A stretch of DNA of 59,876 nt from Pedosphaera sp. (GCA_002690655.1 NZFL01000018.1:25973-85848), one strand, 5' to 3'; shown: positions 34,601-44,161, counted from the first letter of the stretch. Notes: generated from the sequence alone by a model not told the origin. Numbers and translations are program-made.

Positions 34601-36946
34601 TCAGAAATTCATTTCTACGCCTCCGTTGAAAAACCTTGGTAATCCTGGACGGGGACCATGAGGATGCCTGGAAGCCACATATTCTTTATCGAAAAGATTG
34701 CGGATACCTCCAAAAATGGTCGTGTTCTCTCTGATCTGATAGCGAACCGAAAGGTCCGTTAACAAATAATTGTCAGTAGTCCCTACTCTGGCATCTGGCG
34801 TACCATCAGCTCGGACATTTCCGCTGCTGTTACTGGCACTTGTGTAGGTCTCTGGAACATAGGTAAGGCTTGCATAAGCGCCAAGTTTCCCAAATTCCAA
34901 TCCAGCTTGAAGATTGAACTGATAATTTGGAATATATGGCACTTCTGCACCATCAACACCACCTTCAAACAAAGATTCTGCATCCGTATTTCTAGCATTC
35001 CCATCCAGAGTCGCATCAGTCAGTGTCACACTCAAGCGCACAGGTGTGCGGACCGACCAATCCGATGCCTGACCATGATCATATCCAAGAGCCAGCTCAA
35101 GCCCCATGGAGTCGATGTCGCCGACATTTTCAGTGGTCGCAGAACCGCCTCCGCCAATGTTGCCTCCGACGATCAAATCATTGAAGTCGGTCTTGAATGC
35201 AATGGCCTCTGCAGTCAAGCCCCGTTCAGAGTTGTTGTATCTTGTTCCCAACTCGTAGCTCCATGATGTTTCTTCTTCCAGGTTACTGCGAATGGATGAT
35301 CTTGGACCCGGCATCGAAAATCCTCGGTGAACACCAAAAAAGGCATTCCAATCTTGATTGATTTCGTATCCGAAACTGATACCACCGGCAACTGCATCGA
35401 TACTTCCATCTCCTGAGGCTGGGCTGCCTCCTCCATCACCGCGCCGTTGATCCTGTTCATAGTCTTGATCAACAGTTTCAAATCGAATACCGGGAGTTAT
35501 CGACCAGCGATCCCATTTAATCTGATCCTGGGTATGAATCGCAAGCGCTCTTGACTGTTGAATTCGGTCACCCGCTGCCCCCTTGACTCCCGTCTGGGCC
35601 CCTGTAATAGCTCCGCTGGCATCCTGATCATATTGGACATCCCACTGAAAACGATCGATTTCATCGAAATGCAATCGAACACCTGTTTCCCATTCGTGCT
35701 CTGCATTACCTGTCACAAATTGCTTGGTTGCGCTGGTTTGTATACCGTAGAGCTGGTAATCGCGCGCATTATTTCTGAGGCGATACGTACCTGCAGCCTG
35801 ACCTTTCAGGATAGCTAATCCTCCGCCGGCACTAGTATCCTGAAGAGCTTGGGAGAGCCCCATTTTGACGGGGGCTCTGAGGTCTTTGAGTTTGGCCCAG
35901 TTTCGGGTGAAGTTCTGAAGGTAGGCAGTGGTTGCAATGCGCAAGCTCGGGTCCGGCTCAACAATGTGACGAAGCGAAAATTGCTGCTGCTCTGTTTCAA
36001 TACGATCAAACCTCGAGGCTGCGTAACGTCTGAACGGATCCGCACTGAAATCTTCTTCTGATAATCCGAGGTAAGTCTCATTCGCGTCCAGACCAGAGAA
36101 TCCATATTTGAATTCTATCCTGTTGTAATTGGCCGTATCGGGTTCCCAGAAAATTTTCACCATGGGCTCAACCCGCTTGAAACCCGTGTCTTCCGTGTCG
36201 GAAAAATCAGGTGTCGCATCGATGGTCTTGAATCCGTCGCTGCCGTGATAGAACCCTTCCACCAGATAACCAATGCGGCCACCTTTGTTGAGCTCCTGAA
36301 CATCACCATGCCAAAAATGCCCAATCACCTCGTTATAGGATCCATATGAAAATTTTAGAAATGTCTCCTGATCGACCGGTATGGGCGTGGATAGATAATT
36401 AATGACGCCACCCGTAATATGGGGGCCATACTTGATTTGACTACTTCCCTTCAAAATTTCCAAACCACTCATGCGTCCTACATTTGGAATATAATAAGCC
36501 GAAGGTGCTGAGTAAGGGGCAGGCGCACTGAGGATACCATCCTCCATGACGGTGACAGCTTTGCTTCGTTCAGTTGTGACACCCCGCACACTGATATTCG
36601 GAAAAAGCCCACTACCATCTTCTTCTCGCACATAAACGCCCGGTACTTGACGAAGAACTCGGTTTACATCGACGTAGTTTTGCTTTTTGAGATCATCCTT
36701 GCCGATAAATACCCCAGAAGCAGGAAGCACTTGCTGTGATGCATCAGAGCCGATCAGGGACACTTCAGGCAATAACAGTGGTTGATCCGTCTGTGCTTGC
36801 TCCATGTTCGAAGATTCCTGGGCTTTGAGTAATGAAGAAAAAAACAACCCCATGCAGATTGTAGTTAATAATCCTGAATGCATGCTGATGCCTAATGCAT
36901 TATTTTTTTTGATAACCTCTCTTTGTGAGGTGAGATTTCGTTTCAT
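34601..36946 (-). CDS. TonB-dependent outer-membrane receptor, FecA-like
   Basis: A 781-residue receptor. A signal peptide (about 22-43) is followed by a TonB-box-like PEVSLIG (about 59-65). The plug domain contains RVLRQVPGVYVREEDGSGLFPN, ISVRGVTTERSKAVTVMEDG, LEILKGSSQIKYGP and GGVINYLST. A 22-strand-type barrel follows, ending in a terminal Phe (GGVEMNF). The plug most resembles the FecA (ferric dicitrate) group, but the ligand cannot be fixed by sequence alone. The upstream Fur-box-like site supports an iron chelate. It is followed on the same strand by the complete TonB energising operon. Confidence 0.92.
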   Translation of the reverse strand: MKRNLTSQREVIKKNNALGISMHSGLLTTICMGLFFSSLLKAQESSNMEQAQTDQPLLLPEVSLIGSDASQQVLPASGVFIGKDDLKKQNYVDVNRVLRQVPGVYVREEDGSGLFPNISVRGVTTERSKAVTVMEDGILSAPAPYSAPSAYYIPNVGRMSGLEILKGSSQIKYGPHITGGVINYLSTPIPVDQETFLKFSYGSYNEVIGHFWHGDVQELNKGGRIGYLVEGFYHGSDGFKTIDATPDFSDTEDTGFKRVEPMVKIFWEPDTANYNRIEFKYGFSGLDANETYLGLSEEDFSADPFRRYAASRFDRIETEQQQFSLRHIVEPDPSLRIATTAYLQNFTRNWAKLKDLRAPVKMGLSQALQDTSAGGGLAILKGQAAGTYRLRNNARDYQLYGIQTSATKQFVTGNAEHEWETGVRLHFDEIDRFQWDVQYDQDASGAITGAQTGVKGAAGDRIQQSRALAIHTQDQIKWDRWSITPGIRFETVDQDYEQDQRRGDGGGSPASGDGSIDAVAGGISFGYEINQDWNAFFGVHRGFSMPGPRSSIRSNLEEETSWSYELGTRYNNSERGLTAEAIAFKTDFNDLIVGGNIGGGGSATTENVGDIDSMGLELALGYDHGQASDWSVRTPVRLSVTLTDATLDGNARNTDAESLFEGGVDGAEVPYIPNYQFNLQAGLEFGKLGAYASLTYVPETYTSASNSSGNVRADGTPDARVGTTDNYLLTDLSVRYQIRENTTIFGGIRNLFDKEYVASRHPHGPRPGLPRFFNGGVEMNF

Positions 36947-36982
36947 TTTATATTTCCAGATATTGTGCTAGAGATTTCGCTG

Positions 36983-37006
36983 TTGCGATTGAGACTCATT
37001 CTCATT
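36983..37006. promoter_or_regulatory. Fur-box-like operator upstream of the FecA-like receptor
   Basis: TTGAGACTCATTCTCATT lies 37-60 bases before the receptor ATG. The core TGAGACT-C-ATTCTCA is a 7-1-7 palindrome close to the TGATAAT-N-ATTATCA form of Fur boxes. The extended 24 bases match the reverse complement of the site at 34458-34481 with two differences. The position suits a repressor overlapping the promoter. Confidence 0.72.
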
Positions 37007-37204
37007 AAGTGAGGCCTTCTGTCAATATTTTTATTTGAGTTAAGCAAAACTTTTGGAATGTTTATGTGATTGGTTTTGATTGGTGGCTCAGGGTCTTTTT
37101 TGTTCGACCGTTAAGTCAGGAAGAGCTTGTCACCGGAAGCGCTGTCATAACAACTTCAAGAGGAAATATTTGAACCAAGGGTTTTCACCACGGCGAATGA
37201 TGCT

Positions 37205-37222
37205 GCTTGATCGTAATCAAGC
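37205..37222. repeat. Perfect 7-bp inverted repeat (GCTTGAT/ATCAAGC)
   Basis: GCTTGAT and ATCAAGC are separated by CGTA. The repeat lies about 190 bases past the prepilin-like gene stop on its strand and about 260 upstream of the receptor start. It may be an operator or an RNA hairpin; nothing links it to a known regulator. Confidence 0.3.
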
Positions 37223-37410
37223 GGAGTTGGAAATACGATCAAGCAAAGGAATCATTGTCGGATCTGAAGACGTCATACTGAGATTTTTCCAGAGGCGGTA
37301 AATCAAGTAACTGGTCCGCTTCGCCGCAAAAGGAGCTGCCTCCTGTTCGCTTGAAGGTAGAAAAAACCTCAATCAAGATGTCGATCAGGCCACGCGTCAG
37401 CAAGGAAACG

Positions 37411-38148
37411 TCACCACCAAAAAAAGGGCCCTCGAGTTCTTCGCTGATGCATCTGACTGAATGGCTTCCATGCAACATGCGCATCCAGGTAAAGGGCGTT
37501 TCCACCCGCAGGAAGCCGATCTTGAGCCCCTCCCCCGGCAAGATGAGGAGAACTGTGCCCCTTCCAACCTCCATCGACTTTGGAAAAATTACCGCCATGC
37601 CCCTCACGATCCTTACGATTGGAGAGCGTGGCATCGGCGACAAAAATCCCCTCGGAAATTCCAATGGTATAAGTAGCCCCGCTGCGGTTATCGGTCACTG
37701 TCTTTAACTGAATACGCTCAAAAATATTGCTTTGAGCCAAACCCGGGGATCCCTTGGTGGCAAATGCGTAACCAAGGACCTTGAATTGAGAGGTGAAATT
37801 CCAGAGGGTGTCATTGTTCTGTTTGGCAAAGGACGGACAGTATAGGATGTTTCGATCAAAACCGTATCCCAGCAAATTGGAAACGACGGTCTGGGGCATA
37901 TCCCATGACCAATTACCCACCTGATTCTGATTATTGACCATGGGTGGCAGATGATTGTTGTTATCATCTGCATACATGTGACTGGCGATACCAAGCTGCC
38001 GCAAGCTACTCAGGCATTTGGTTCTTTTGGCCTTTTCCTTGGCTTTGGATAATGCCGGCAAAAGCATGCCTGCAAGGATGGCGATGATGGCAATCACAAC
38101 CAATAACTCAATCAGTGTAAAGCCAGATTTCAAATCATATTTTTTCAT
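37411..38148 (-). CDS. Prepilin-like protein with N-methylation motif (PVC type II pseudopilin/H-X9-DG family)
   Basis: A 245-residue protein beginning [20 protein letters not shown]. The prepilin peptidase site is Gly9-Phe10, with Glu at position +5. A hydrophobic helix (to about 32) and a C-terminal domain of the type multiplied in PVC bacteria follow: [32 protein letters not shown] and [15 protein letters not shown]. Such proteins assemble as pseudopilins or are anchored secreted proteins; their roles are mostly unknown. No other type II secretion genes are adjacent. ATG at 38146-38148. Confidence 0.88.
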   Translation of the reverse strand: MKKYDLKSGFTLIELLVVIAIIAILAGMLLPALSKAKEKAKRTKCLSSLRQLGIASHMYADDNNNHLPPMVNNQNQVGNWSWDMPQTVVSNLLGYGFDRNILYCPSFAKQNNDTLWNFTSQFKVLGYAFATKGSPGLAQSNIFERIQLKTVTDNRSGATYTIGISEGIFVADATLSNRKDREGHGGNFSKVDGGWKGHSSPHLAGGGAQDRLPAGGNALYLDAHVAWKPFSQMHQRRTRGPFFWW

Positions 38149-38300
38149 GGTTCACTTGCTTGGATGACTTTACATAATGCACTGCTGATGTGAGCAAGTA
38201 AAGCAATTATGCAGCCAATAGCATTAGTCCCTGCTATCTATTGATTCGAGTAAGCAAGCGCCGAAACAAAAGATAACATGGCGTTCATGTCGCACTTTAA

Positions 38301-41300
38301 TCATTGAATCTGTTGTTGATTGGGCAAAGAAATTGACACCTTATAAGTTCCGGTTCGCCTTTGTTTGAGGGACGTCGCTCGCAGGATATAAGCTGACCCT
38401 GCTTTCACATCCATAGGCACGCTCGCGCGTCGCTGGCTTTTATCTCCTGAGGGCAGAGACCAAGCAATAGTTTTGGCTGCAACAGCATCCATTACGTATA
38501 TCTCAGGAATATAATCATCCGCAGTCATCTCAATGTTGATAGATTGATCCTTTTGAGTATGGATATAGAAGTCCTCGTAATAATAAATCAGGTTAAATTC
38601 ATTGAAGTTGGGGTCCTTGGGGCCGCGCACCAAGGATCCTGATGCACTTCCTTCCAGATCAATTGAGCGAATAGGAAAAGCTGTTGCCTTGATACGAAAG
38701 TCTCCCTCGTCCCAGTCATAATCAGAAGATGCCCACACGTGATATCCCTCTTCACCTGAGGCGACGAAACACTCAAGAAGGGCTCCGGGTGCATCCCAGC
38801 CAGTCTCCGCCATCTTGATGACACTGCCACTTTGCGGATCAACCAGTTCAATCACGGGGCTGACACCCAAAAAGGAATCTCCAACACCCCGCATGTCGAT
38901 CTCCCATCGAGTATGCTCCTCGGTGACAGGGAGCTCATAGATAAGACCTGGTTTACCATTTGGAAGCGTTAAACCGCTTGGCAAGCTTTCGCTCATGGTT
39001 TCACCATGAACGAAAAGGGTAGTTGCAGGTTCGTAGGGTGGACGAATTAACTGCCCTTCCCCCAGATAGAGTCGGTAGGCACCATTGATGTCAAACCCGG
39101 GATATCCACTACCTGCTAAAACAATAATGCTACCGTGATCAGGAACATCTTGTGGATCAATGGTCAACTCTGCATTCATATCTTGTCCGCTGTCATCATC
39201 TTCAATGATCAATGATCCAGTGGTGCCATCCAGGACCCATAGATACGCATCAAAAGAAGTTGTCTCAAGAGTGATGGTAAGTGGCTGAGTTAATTCACCA
39301 GCTTCCATTCGATAGGGATCTGCACGAACGACCCATCCTGACTCGATTTCGATGTATGGACTTGCATGATTGAATACCGCACGATGAGTGCTGTCACTTG
39401 TGAGCAGCGGTAACTCGAGTTCTCCCAACATTTGTATGGGTTCGGGTTGAATACTCAGCGAATAATCACCACGCTCAAAATCTCCACTACCCGTGACAAC
39501 CAATACATAATTACCAGGGGCAGGGTCTGTCATTTTGGGAACCATGAATACGCTGCTTGCGTCGGTACCAAAACCGAAATCATCGTTCCAGTCCAGTGGC
39601 CACTTATCTTGTGAACTTTCAAATTCAGTTTGATGGTATATCTCAAAGTAAGTATTGAACTGCGAGGAACTCACTGCAATGCGATAAGGATAACCGGGCT
39701 CGAGTCCTTCAAGCAAAAACAAGTCTGCAACTTTACTGACAGGAGGGTCCCAATCAGCCCATGACACATATGCAATGTCTTCATCACTCAAGGAGTCGGA
39801 CCAATCATTATCGCCATTGAGAATGGCAATGTATTTCTCAGACGGTTCTTCTTCACCCTCTATCTGTTCAGCGCTGATTGAGTAGGTGCCTTCCGACCAT
39901 GCATGGACTTCCACGATCCATTCTTTATCCATGGCGCTGGGAGTGAGTATCAGCTCAGGGTCAAATTCATTAGCGTCATCGTTCGTTGCCAAAATATCAC
40001 CATTGTATGCATCAATGACTTTGAGCCGAGTATCCAGCCATGAATTAGCTCCAGTGACTACGGAGAATTTAATGGCTGCCCCGGGAACTAAGTCTTTTAT
40101 GAGATAGGCATCGACCAATCCATCTTTGCGTTGGTCGCTGGCCCCCAGTCGACCCCGGATGGTTTCGCCTGGGGATAGATGATCTGATGGCAATAGAATG
40201 GAAGTTAATTCGAATGCTCCCTTGCTGTCACTGGAAGCAAGAACACTAACCTGCATGGGGCCCTGTTCATCCGTAACTTCCAGATAATGTTTCCAAGGCC
40301 CCTCACCCCCAGCTATCAGGAATGAGTGCTCTTCCATGTCTGAATTAAGTACTTCAAGATGAGGTTTAAAATCCTCGGATCTCAGAGCAAAACGCATCGT
40401 TTGACTCGTGTTGAGAGGCTCCGTCAAAAAGGAGCGAACCAGCCCAGCATCAGGCGCCCAGTCCGGAGATTGTTCCAGGGTAAATTCAGGCAATATAACG
40501 CCAGCATGGGTTGAACCATGATTAAGCTGATCAGGTGGAAGTGAGCTGAGATCCGTCCCGAGTACGGGATTGATTTGGATGAAGTGTGATTTTTTTGAGA
40601 TGTCGAAACCAGCAAAGGCAACCCGATTTATGAGATTTCCATCATGCGCAAGATATTCGCTGGACAAAGGCAGCACTGATTTCCAGTCCAAAAGGTCGCC
40701 AGACTGCTTGAAAGTCCATCGTAAATCGTGACTGTGCTGAAGTGTAGGAAGATCCACATTCATTTTTTGAATGCTCAGGTGGTCTTTTGACATCCGAATG
40801 GTGAATTCAGGGACTGCCTTACTATCCCTTGGATCAGTGGAGAAAGCATATTCGCTTAGGTTTGATCTACCATCACCATCTTGATCAAGATACATCCCTG
40901 ACACCCTATGTTCCGTTTCCCATGCGCTGTAATCGGGGTAGAGATGAGAAAATATCCAACCATAGTATGATGAGATTCGGACGTAAATACCATAGGAACC
41001 TGGATTGGCACATCCCAGGCCCCAACTGGTGACTCCAGCCAAATACCAGCGATCCATATCTCCTTTGATGAGCAAAGGTCCACCGCTATCACCGCTGCAA
41101 GTGTCTACACGACCTTTCAAGTATCCTGCAGCTATTTCGGATGGCGGGATATTGATGCCAATGGATTCACTCGCTACAGCATTGGAAATGATAGGTAACT
41201 TGGCTTCTTGAAGTGGTTTCGGTGCGGAAAAGTCCCATGAATCGACGTCCATTACACCCCACCCAAGAATGGTCGCAGATGTTCCTGTGGGCAGGGGCGA

Positions 41301-41768
41301 TCTCTTGGCTAAGAGCGATACGGGTTGCCTCCCCTCTGCAGGCCACGCAAGAAGCAGTAAGGCGAGATCTCCTCCATCTGGATGAGGAATCACCTCGAGA
41401 ACAGGAATGCGTTGATTTTCATCTATTTGCCCTTTGGAATCAGTTCCTACAAGCACGTGCAGCGATCCTGCAGATCTTAGTTCATCATCACCCCAGACCT
41501 CGAGGCAATGTGCAGCGGTAAGAACCCATCTGGGATGAACAAGCGTTCCTCCACAAAATTGTCCATCCATACCCGTAGCAGCCTCGCTATCGATCAGCGC
41601 GGTCATGAATGGCCATGAGTGATCTGCATCCATACCTCCAATAATTCTAGGTTGTTGGCCGGCAGGCAAAATTAACGGTAAAGATACGCCCCAAAGACAA
41701 ATGGAAAGGATGAAAAATTTGAACCAGTCAGAGAAGTGATTTAGATTTATATTGTTGGGCGATTTCAT
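38301..41768 (-). CDS. Large secreted trypsin-like serine protease with C-terminal PPC-like modules
   Basis: About 1155 residues. A signal/membrane segment (about 13-37) is followed by RIIGG (41-45), a trypsin-type activation site. The catalytic triad is His87 (TAAHC), Asp134 (GGDLALL) and Ser228 (CSGDSGGP). Asp222, six residues before Ser228, matches trypsin Asp189 and predicts cleavage after Arg/Lys. After the protease come an EF-hand/TSP3-like loop (DQDGDGRSNLSEY, about 295-307) and several beta-rich repeats resembling bacterial pre-peptidase C-terminal domains (for example SYSLSIQPEP and GDYSLSI ends). It is probably secreted and activated by proteolysis. ATG at 41766-41768 is preferred; an upstream ATG at 41825 is possible. 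Confidence 0.85.
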   Translation of the reverse strand: MKSPNNINLNHFSDWFKFFILSICLWGVSLPLILPAGQQPRIIGGMDADHSWPFMTALIDSEAATGMDGQFCGGTLVHPRWVLTAAHCLEVWGDDELRSAGSLHVLVGTDSKGQIDENQRIPVLEVIPHPDGGDLALLLLAWPAEGRQPVSLLAKRSPLPTGTSATILGWGVMDVDSWDFSAPKPLQEAKLPIISNAVASESIGINIPPSEIAAGYLKGRVDTCSGDSGGPLLIKGDMDRWYLAGVTSWGLGCANPGSYGIYVRISSYYGWIFSHLYPDYSAWETEHRVSGMYLDQDGDGRSNLSEYAFSTDPRDSKAVPEFTIRMSKDHLSIQKMNVDLPTLQHSHDLRWTFKQSGDLLDWKSVLPLSSEYLAHDGNLINRVAFAGFDISKKSHFIQINPVLGTDLSSLPPDQLNHGSTHAGVILPEFTLEQSPDWAPDAGLVRSFLTEPLNTSQTMRFALRSEDFKPHLEVLNSDMEEHSFLIAGGEGPWKHYLEVTDEQGPMQVSVLASSDSKGAFELTSILLPSDHLSPGETIRGRLGASDQRKDGLVDAYLIKDLVPGAAIKFSVVTGANSWLDTRLKVIDAYNGDILATNDDANEFDPELILTPSAMDKEWIVEVHAWSEGTYSISAEQIEGEEEPSEKYIAILNGDNDWSDSLSDEDIAYVSWADWDPPVSKVADLFLLEGLEPGYPYRIAVSSSQFNTYFEIYHQTEFESSQDKWPLDWNDDFGFGTDASSVFMVPKMTDPAPGNYVLVVTGSGDFERGDYSLSIQPEPIQMLGELELPLLTSDSTHRAVFNHASPYIEIESGWVVRADPYRMEAGELTQPLTITLETTSFDAYLWVLDGTTGSLIIEDDDSGQDMNAELTIDPQDVPDHGSIIVLAGSGYPGFDINGAYRLYLGEGQLIRPPYEPATTLFVHGETMSESLPSGLTLPNGKPGLIYELPVTEEHTRWEIDMRGVGDSFLGVSPVIELVDPQSGSVIKMAETGWDAPGALLECFVASGEEGYHVWASSDYDWDEGDFRIKATAFPIRSIDLEGSASGSLVRGPKDPNFNEFNLIYYYEDFYIHTQKDQSINIEMTADDYIPEIYVMDAVAAKTIAWSLPSGDKSQRRASVPMDVKAGSAYILRATSLKQRRTGTYKVSISLPNQQQIQ

Positions 41769-41999
41769 AGTGAGGTGTCGCTTAAGTTTGACTTGAGATT
41801 GATTCCCAGGACCAAAACCTTTCATTTGTTTGATATGTTTTATTTTGCATACACCTCTCCATAAGTACTATTACAATTTTTTGTTATCTTTATAACTAAT
41901 CCTTTTATTTATAATTTTTCGTATATCGATCTATACGGTTTTTTGAACCCACAGAGCTCAGTTAAAGATGAAATTCGACGACATTTCATTCATGGCACC

Positions 42000-42017
42000 A
42001 AGCATTGATTAATGCTT
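42000..42017. promoter_or_regulatory. Palindrome 1 upstream of the octaheme cytochrome gene
   Basis: AAGCATT-GATT-AATGCTT, a perfect 7-base inverted repeat with a 4-base spacer. The same half-sites recur at 42077-42092, with centres 76 bases apart. The arrangement fits paired operators of one dimeric regulator. No consensus is recognised. Confidence 0.42.
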
Positions 42018-42031
42018 TTGAAAGAGGGTTC

Positions 42032-42050
42032 AAATGGATGTATTCCATTT
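42032..42050. promoter_or_regulatory. Palindrome 2 upstream of the octaheme cytochrome gene
   Basis: AAATGGA-TGTAT-TCCATTT, a perfect 7-base inverted repeat with a 5-base spacer. It is enclosed by a wider GTTCA/TGAAC pairing (about 42028-42060). It lies between the two AGCATT palindromes. It could be an operator or an RNA hairpin in a long leader. Confidence 0.4.
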
Positions 42051-42076
42051 ATTTCTGAACAGGAAACAGGTAAGGA

Positions 42077-42092
42077 AGCATTTTTGAATGCT
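42077..42092. promoter_or_regulatory. Palindrome 3 upstream of the octaheme cytochrome gene
   Basis: AGCATT-TTTG-AATGCT, a 6-base inverted repeat that shares half-site sequence and spacer length with palindrome 1. It lies about 145 bases upstream of the cytochrome ATG. Confidence 0.42.
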
Positions 42093-42235
42093 AAAGGAAA
42101 TGCCCTCAGTTGATCGCTTGATTAAAACGTGAAAGCAGCGTGATTTTGCCCGGGGTTGGTGAATTGTCACAATTAACAAGTGGCAAACATAACGGAAAAT
42201 TGTAACGATCCTTAGGGTAGAAAGCGAACGCTGCC

Positions 42236-44161
42236 ATGAGCCAGACAAAACGAACATCTCAAGAGCATGCAATCCTTTTGGCCATCATTGCAGGTTTGGT
42301 GGCCGCTGCTTTGTTGGTGGTTTCTTTGGTCAAGGGACGAATGGAGGCCTCCCTCAGGGATTCCGCTGATAAGGTTCTGAGAGAACAATTGCCCGAGCTG
42401 GGCAAGGTGGATGCCTACGCTTCCTCTGATCGATGTCAATCCTGTCATCCTGGCGAACATGCGTCATGGAAGGACACTTTCCATCGCTCCATGACCATGC
42501 AGGCTAAGGACGGTAATGTGTTCGGTGCGTTCGATAATCAAACGATTCTTTCGGACGGATTGGAATACTCAGTCTACAAGACCAACAATACTTTTTGGGC
42601 CCGGATGCCGGATCCTGACTTGTTGATGCAGGCTGCCCAAAAAAACAGAAAAGCTGATTTAACCGAAATCCCGCATGTGGATCGTCAAGTCGTAATGACC
42701 ACTGGGTCTCACCATTATCAGACGTATTGGGTGGAAAGCCCCCGCATGGAAACCCTGCTGCAGACCTTGCCCTTGGTTTACCTCATTAAGGACAAACGCT
42801 GGATCCCAAGAGAGGCCGCTTTCATGCGTGGACCCGAAGATCGAGAGCGGATGGTCACCCAGTGGAACCATCATTGTATTCGCTGCCACAGTACAGGATG
42901 GAATCCAGGACTCAATGATGACACTGGCATGCTGGAAACTGAGGTTGCTGAATTGGGCATCAGCTGCGAAGCCTGCCACGGTCCGGGCGAAGAACATATA
43001 GCTCTGCATCAAAATCCAGCCAACAGGTATGGATCCAGGCTGGGAAATGATCGCGACCAGGCAATCGTAAACCCCGCGAAATTGGATCATGAACGATCCA
43101 GTCATGTTTGCGGACAATGCCACGGCGTCTTTATTCCCAAAGATGAGGTAGCAATGCAAATCGCCCATGAAGGCGTTCAATTCAAACCGGGCGATCTTTT
43201 GTCCGATTCCCGATACTATATCCATTATCCAATGGAAGGAGATCCGAAGACACGCTGGGATGAACTCGAAAAAAATCCAGCATTCTTTCGCGAACGTTGG
43301 TGGGAAGATGGAAGCATTCTGGCGGGTGGCCGAGAGTTCACCGGCATGTCCCGGTCTGAGTGTTATGTCTCAGGTGACATGAGTTGCCTTTCCTGTCACT
43401 CCATGCACGATGCGCCTCCTGCAGATCAGCTGAAACCGACACTCGTTCGTAACCAATCCTGCACCCAATGCCACACCGAGCCAGCATACAATGAAAGCAT
43501 CTCTGATCACACCTTTCACATGCAGGATTCTTCGGGTAGCGACTGCATGAATTGTCATATGCCGCATACAACGTACGCCTTGTTCAACGCTATTCGAACG
43601 CATCAGATTCAATCTCCGAGATTAAAAAGCAGCACCGAGTTTGGTGTACCCAACGCATGTAATCTCTGTCACCTGGATAAATCTTTGGGCTGGGCGCAGG
43701 ACCATATGGCAGATCGCTACGGTAACGAGGATTTAAAACTTACAAAGGAGCAAAAATCCATATCGGCAGGTTTGCTGTGGATGTTAAAAGGTCACGCAGC
43801 TCAACGTGCCGTAGCCGCTTGGCATATGGGTTGGGAACCCGCGATTGAGGTTTCGAATCCGGATTGGATGGCACCTTTTCTCATACCACTGCTGGAGGAT
43901 CCTTACCCCGTTGTTCGTTACATTGCCTACCGCAGTTTGCAACGTATCTGGCCGGAAATATTAGGGGACTATGATTTCATGGCTTCCAAGGATATATTGG
44001 CAGCCCAATCCAATGCATTACTCGAAGCATGGGAGTCCAATACTCCACCATTGACACCCAACGCAACTGTGATGATCAATGATTCAGGCCAGATTAATCA
44101 CAGGTTATTGAAGAGAATGCTGAGACAACGGGACAACAGGTCAATCACCATCAAAGAGTAA
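42236..44161 (+). CDS. Membrane-anchored octaheme c-type cytochrome (cytochrome c-554-like)
   Basis: A 641-residue protein with an N-terminal membrane anchor (about 12-32) and eight CxxCH motifs: CQSCH, CIRCH, CEACH, CGQCH, CLSCH, CTQCH, CMNCH and CNLCH. The region VVMTTGSHHYQTYWV, between the first and second hemes, is typical of cytochrome c-554-like multiheme proteins of PVC bacteria. After the last heme the C-terminal 150 residues are helical, with one HEAT-like unit (DPYPVVRYIAYRSLQRIW). It should transfer electrons in the periplasm. No partner oxidoreductase, quinol dehydrogenase or cytochrome maturation gene is next to it, so donor and acceptor are unknown. ATG at 42236. Confidence 0.9.
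   Translation: MSQTKRTSQEHAILLAIIAGLVAAALLVVSLVKGRMEASLRDSADKVLREQLPELGKVDAYASSDRCQSCHPGEHASWKDTFHRSMTMQAKDGNVFGAFDNQTILSDGLEYSVYKTNNTFWARMPDPDLLMQAAQKNRKADLTEIPHVDRQVVMTTGSHHYQTYWVESPRMETLLQTLPLVYLIKDKRWIPREAAFMRGPEDRERMVTQWNHHCIRCHSTGWNPGLNDDTGMLETEVAELGISCEACHGPGEEHIALHQNPANRYGSRLGNDRDQAIVNPAKLDHERSSHVCGQCHGVFIPKDEVAMQIAHEGVQFKPGDLLSDSRYYIHYPMEGDPKTRWDELEKNPAFFRERWWEDGSILAGGREFTGMSRSECYVSGDMSCLSCHSMHDAPPADQLKPTLVRNQSCTQCHTEPAYNESISDHTFHMQDSSGSDCMNCHMPHTTYALFNAIRTHQIQSPRLKSSTEFGVPNACNLCHLDKSLGWAQDHMADRYGNEDLKLTKEQKSISAGLLWMLKGHAAQRAVAAWHMGWEPAIEVSNPDWMAPFLIPLLEDPYPVVRYIAYRSLQRIWPEILGDYDFMASKDILAAQSNALLEAWESNTPPLTPNATVMINDSGQINHRLLKRMLRQRDNRSITIKE

Larger units (their letters stand above)
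36947..37410. other. Intergenic region upstream of the receptor gene
   Basis: 464 bases between the receptor start and the stop of the prepilin-like gene. It holds the Fur-box-like site and, at 37205-37222, a perfect inverted repeat GCTTGAT-CGTA-ATCAAGC. The second half repeats ATCAAGC again near 37240. A minus-strand open frame across this region and the prepilin gene is a shadow and is not called. Confidence 0.4.
41769..42235. other. AT-rich divergent region (protease / octaheme cytochrome)
   Basis: About 467 bases, very AT-rich near 41830-41940 (TTATCTTTATAACTAATCC and similar), as expected for promoters. No gene is called. Its downstream half holds three short palindromes (42000-42017, 42032-42050, 42077-42092), listed separately. 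Confidence 0.5.

Noticed and set aside
37239..37664. 141-codon minus-strand frame overlapping the prepilin-like gene
   Set aside because: It overlaps the prepilin coding frame and its part beyond the gene has no domain-like sequence.
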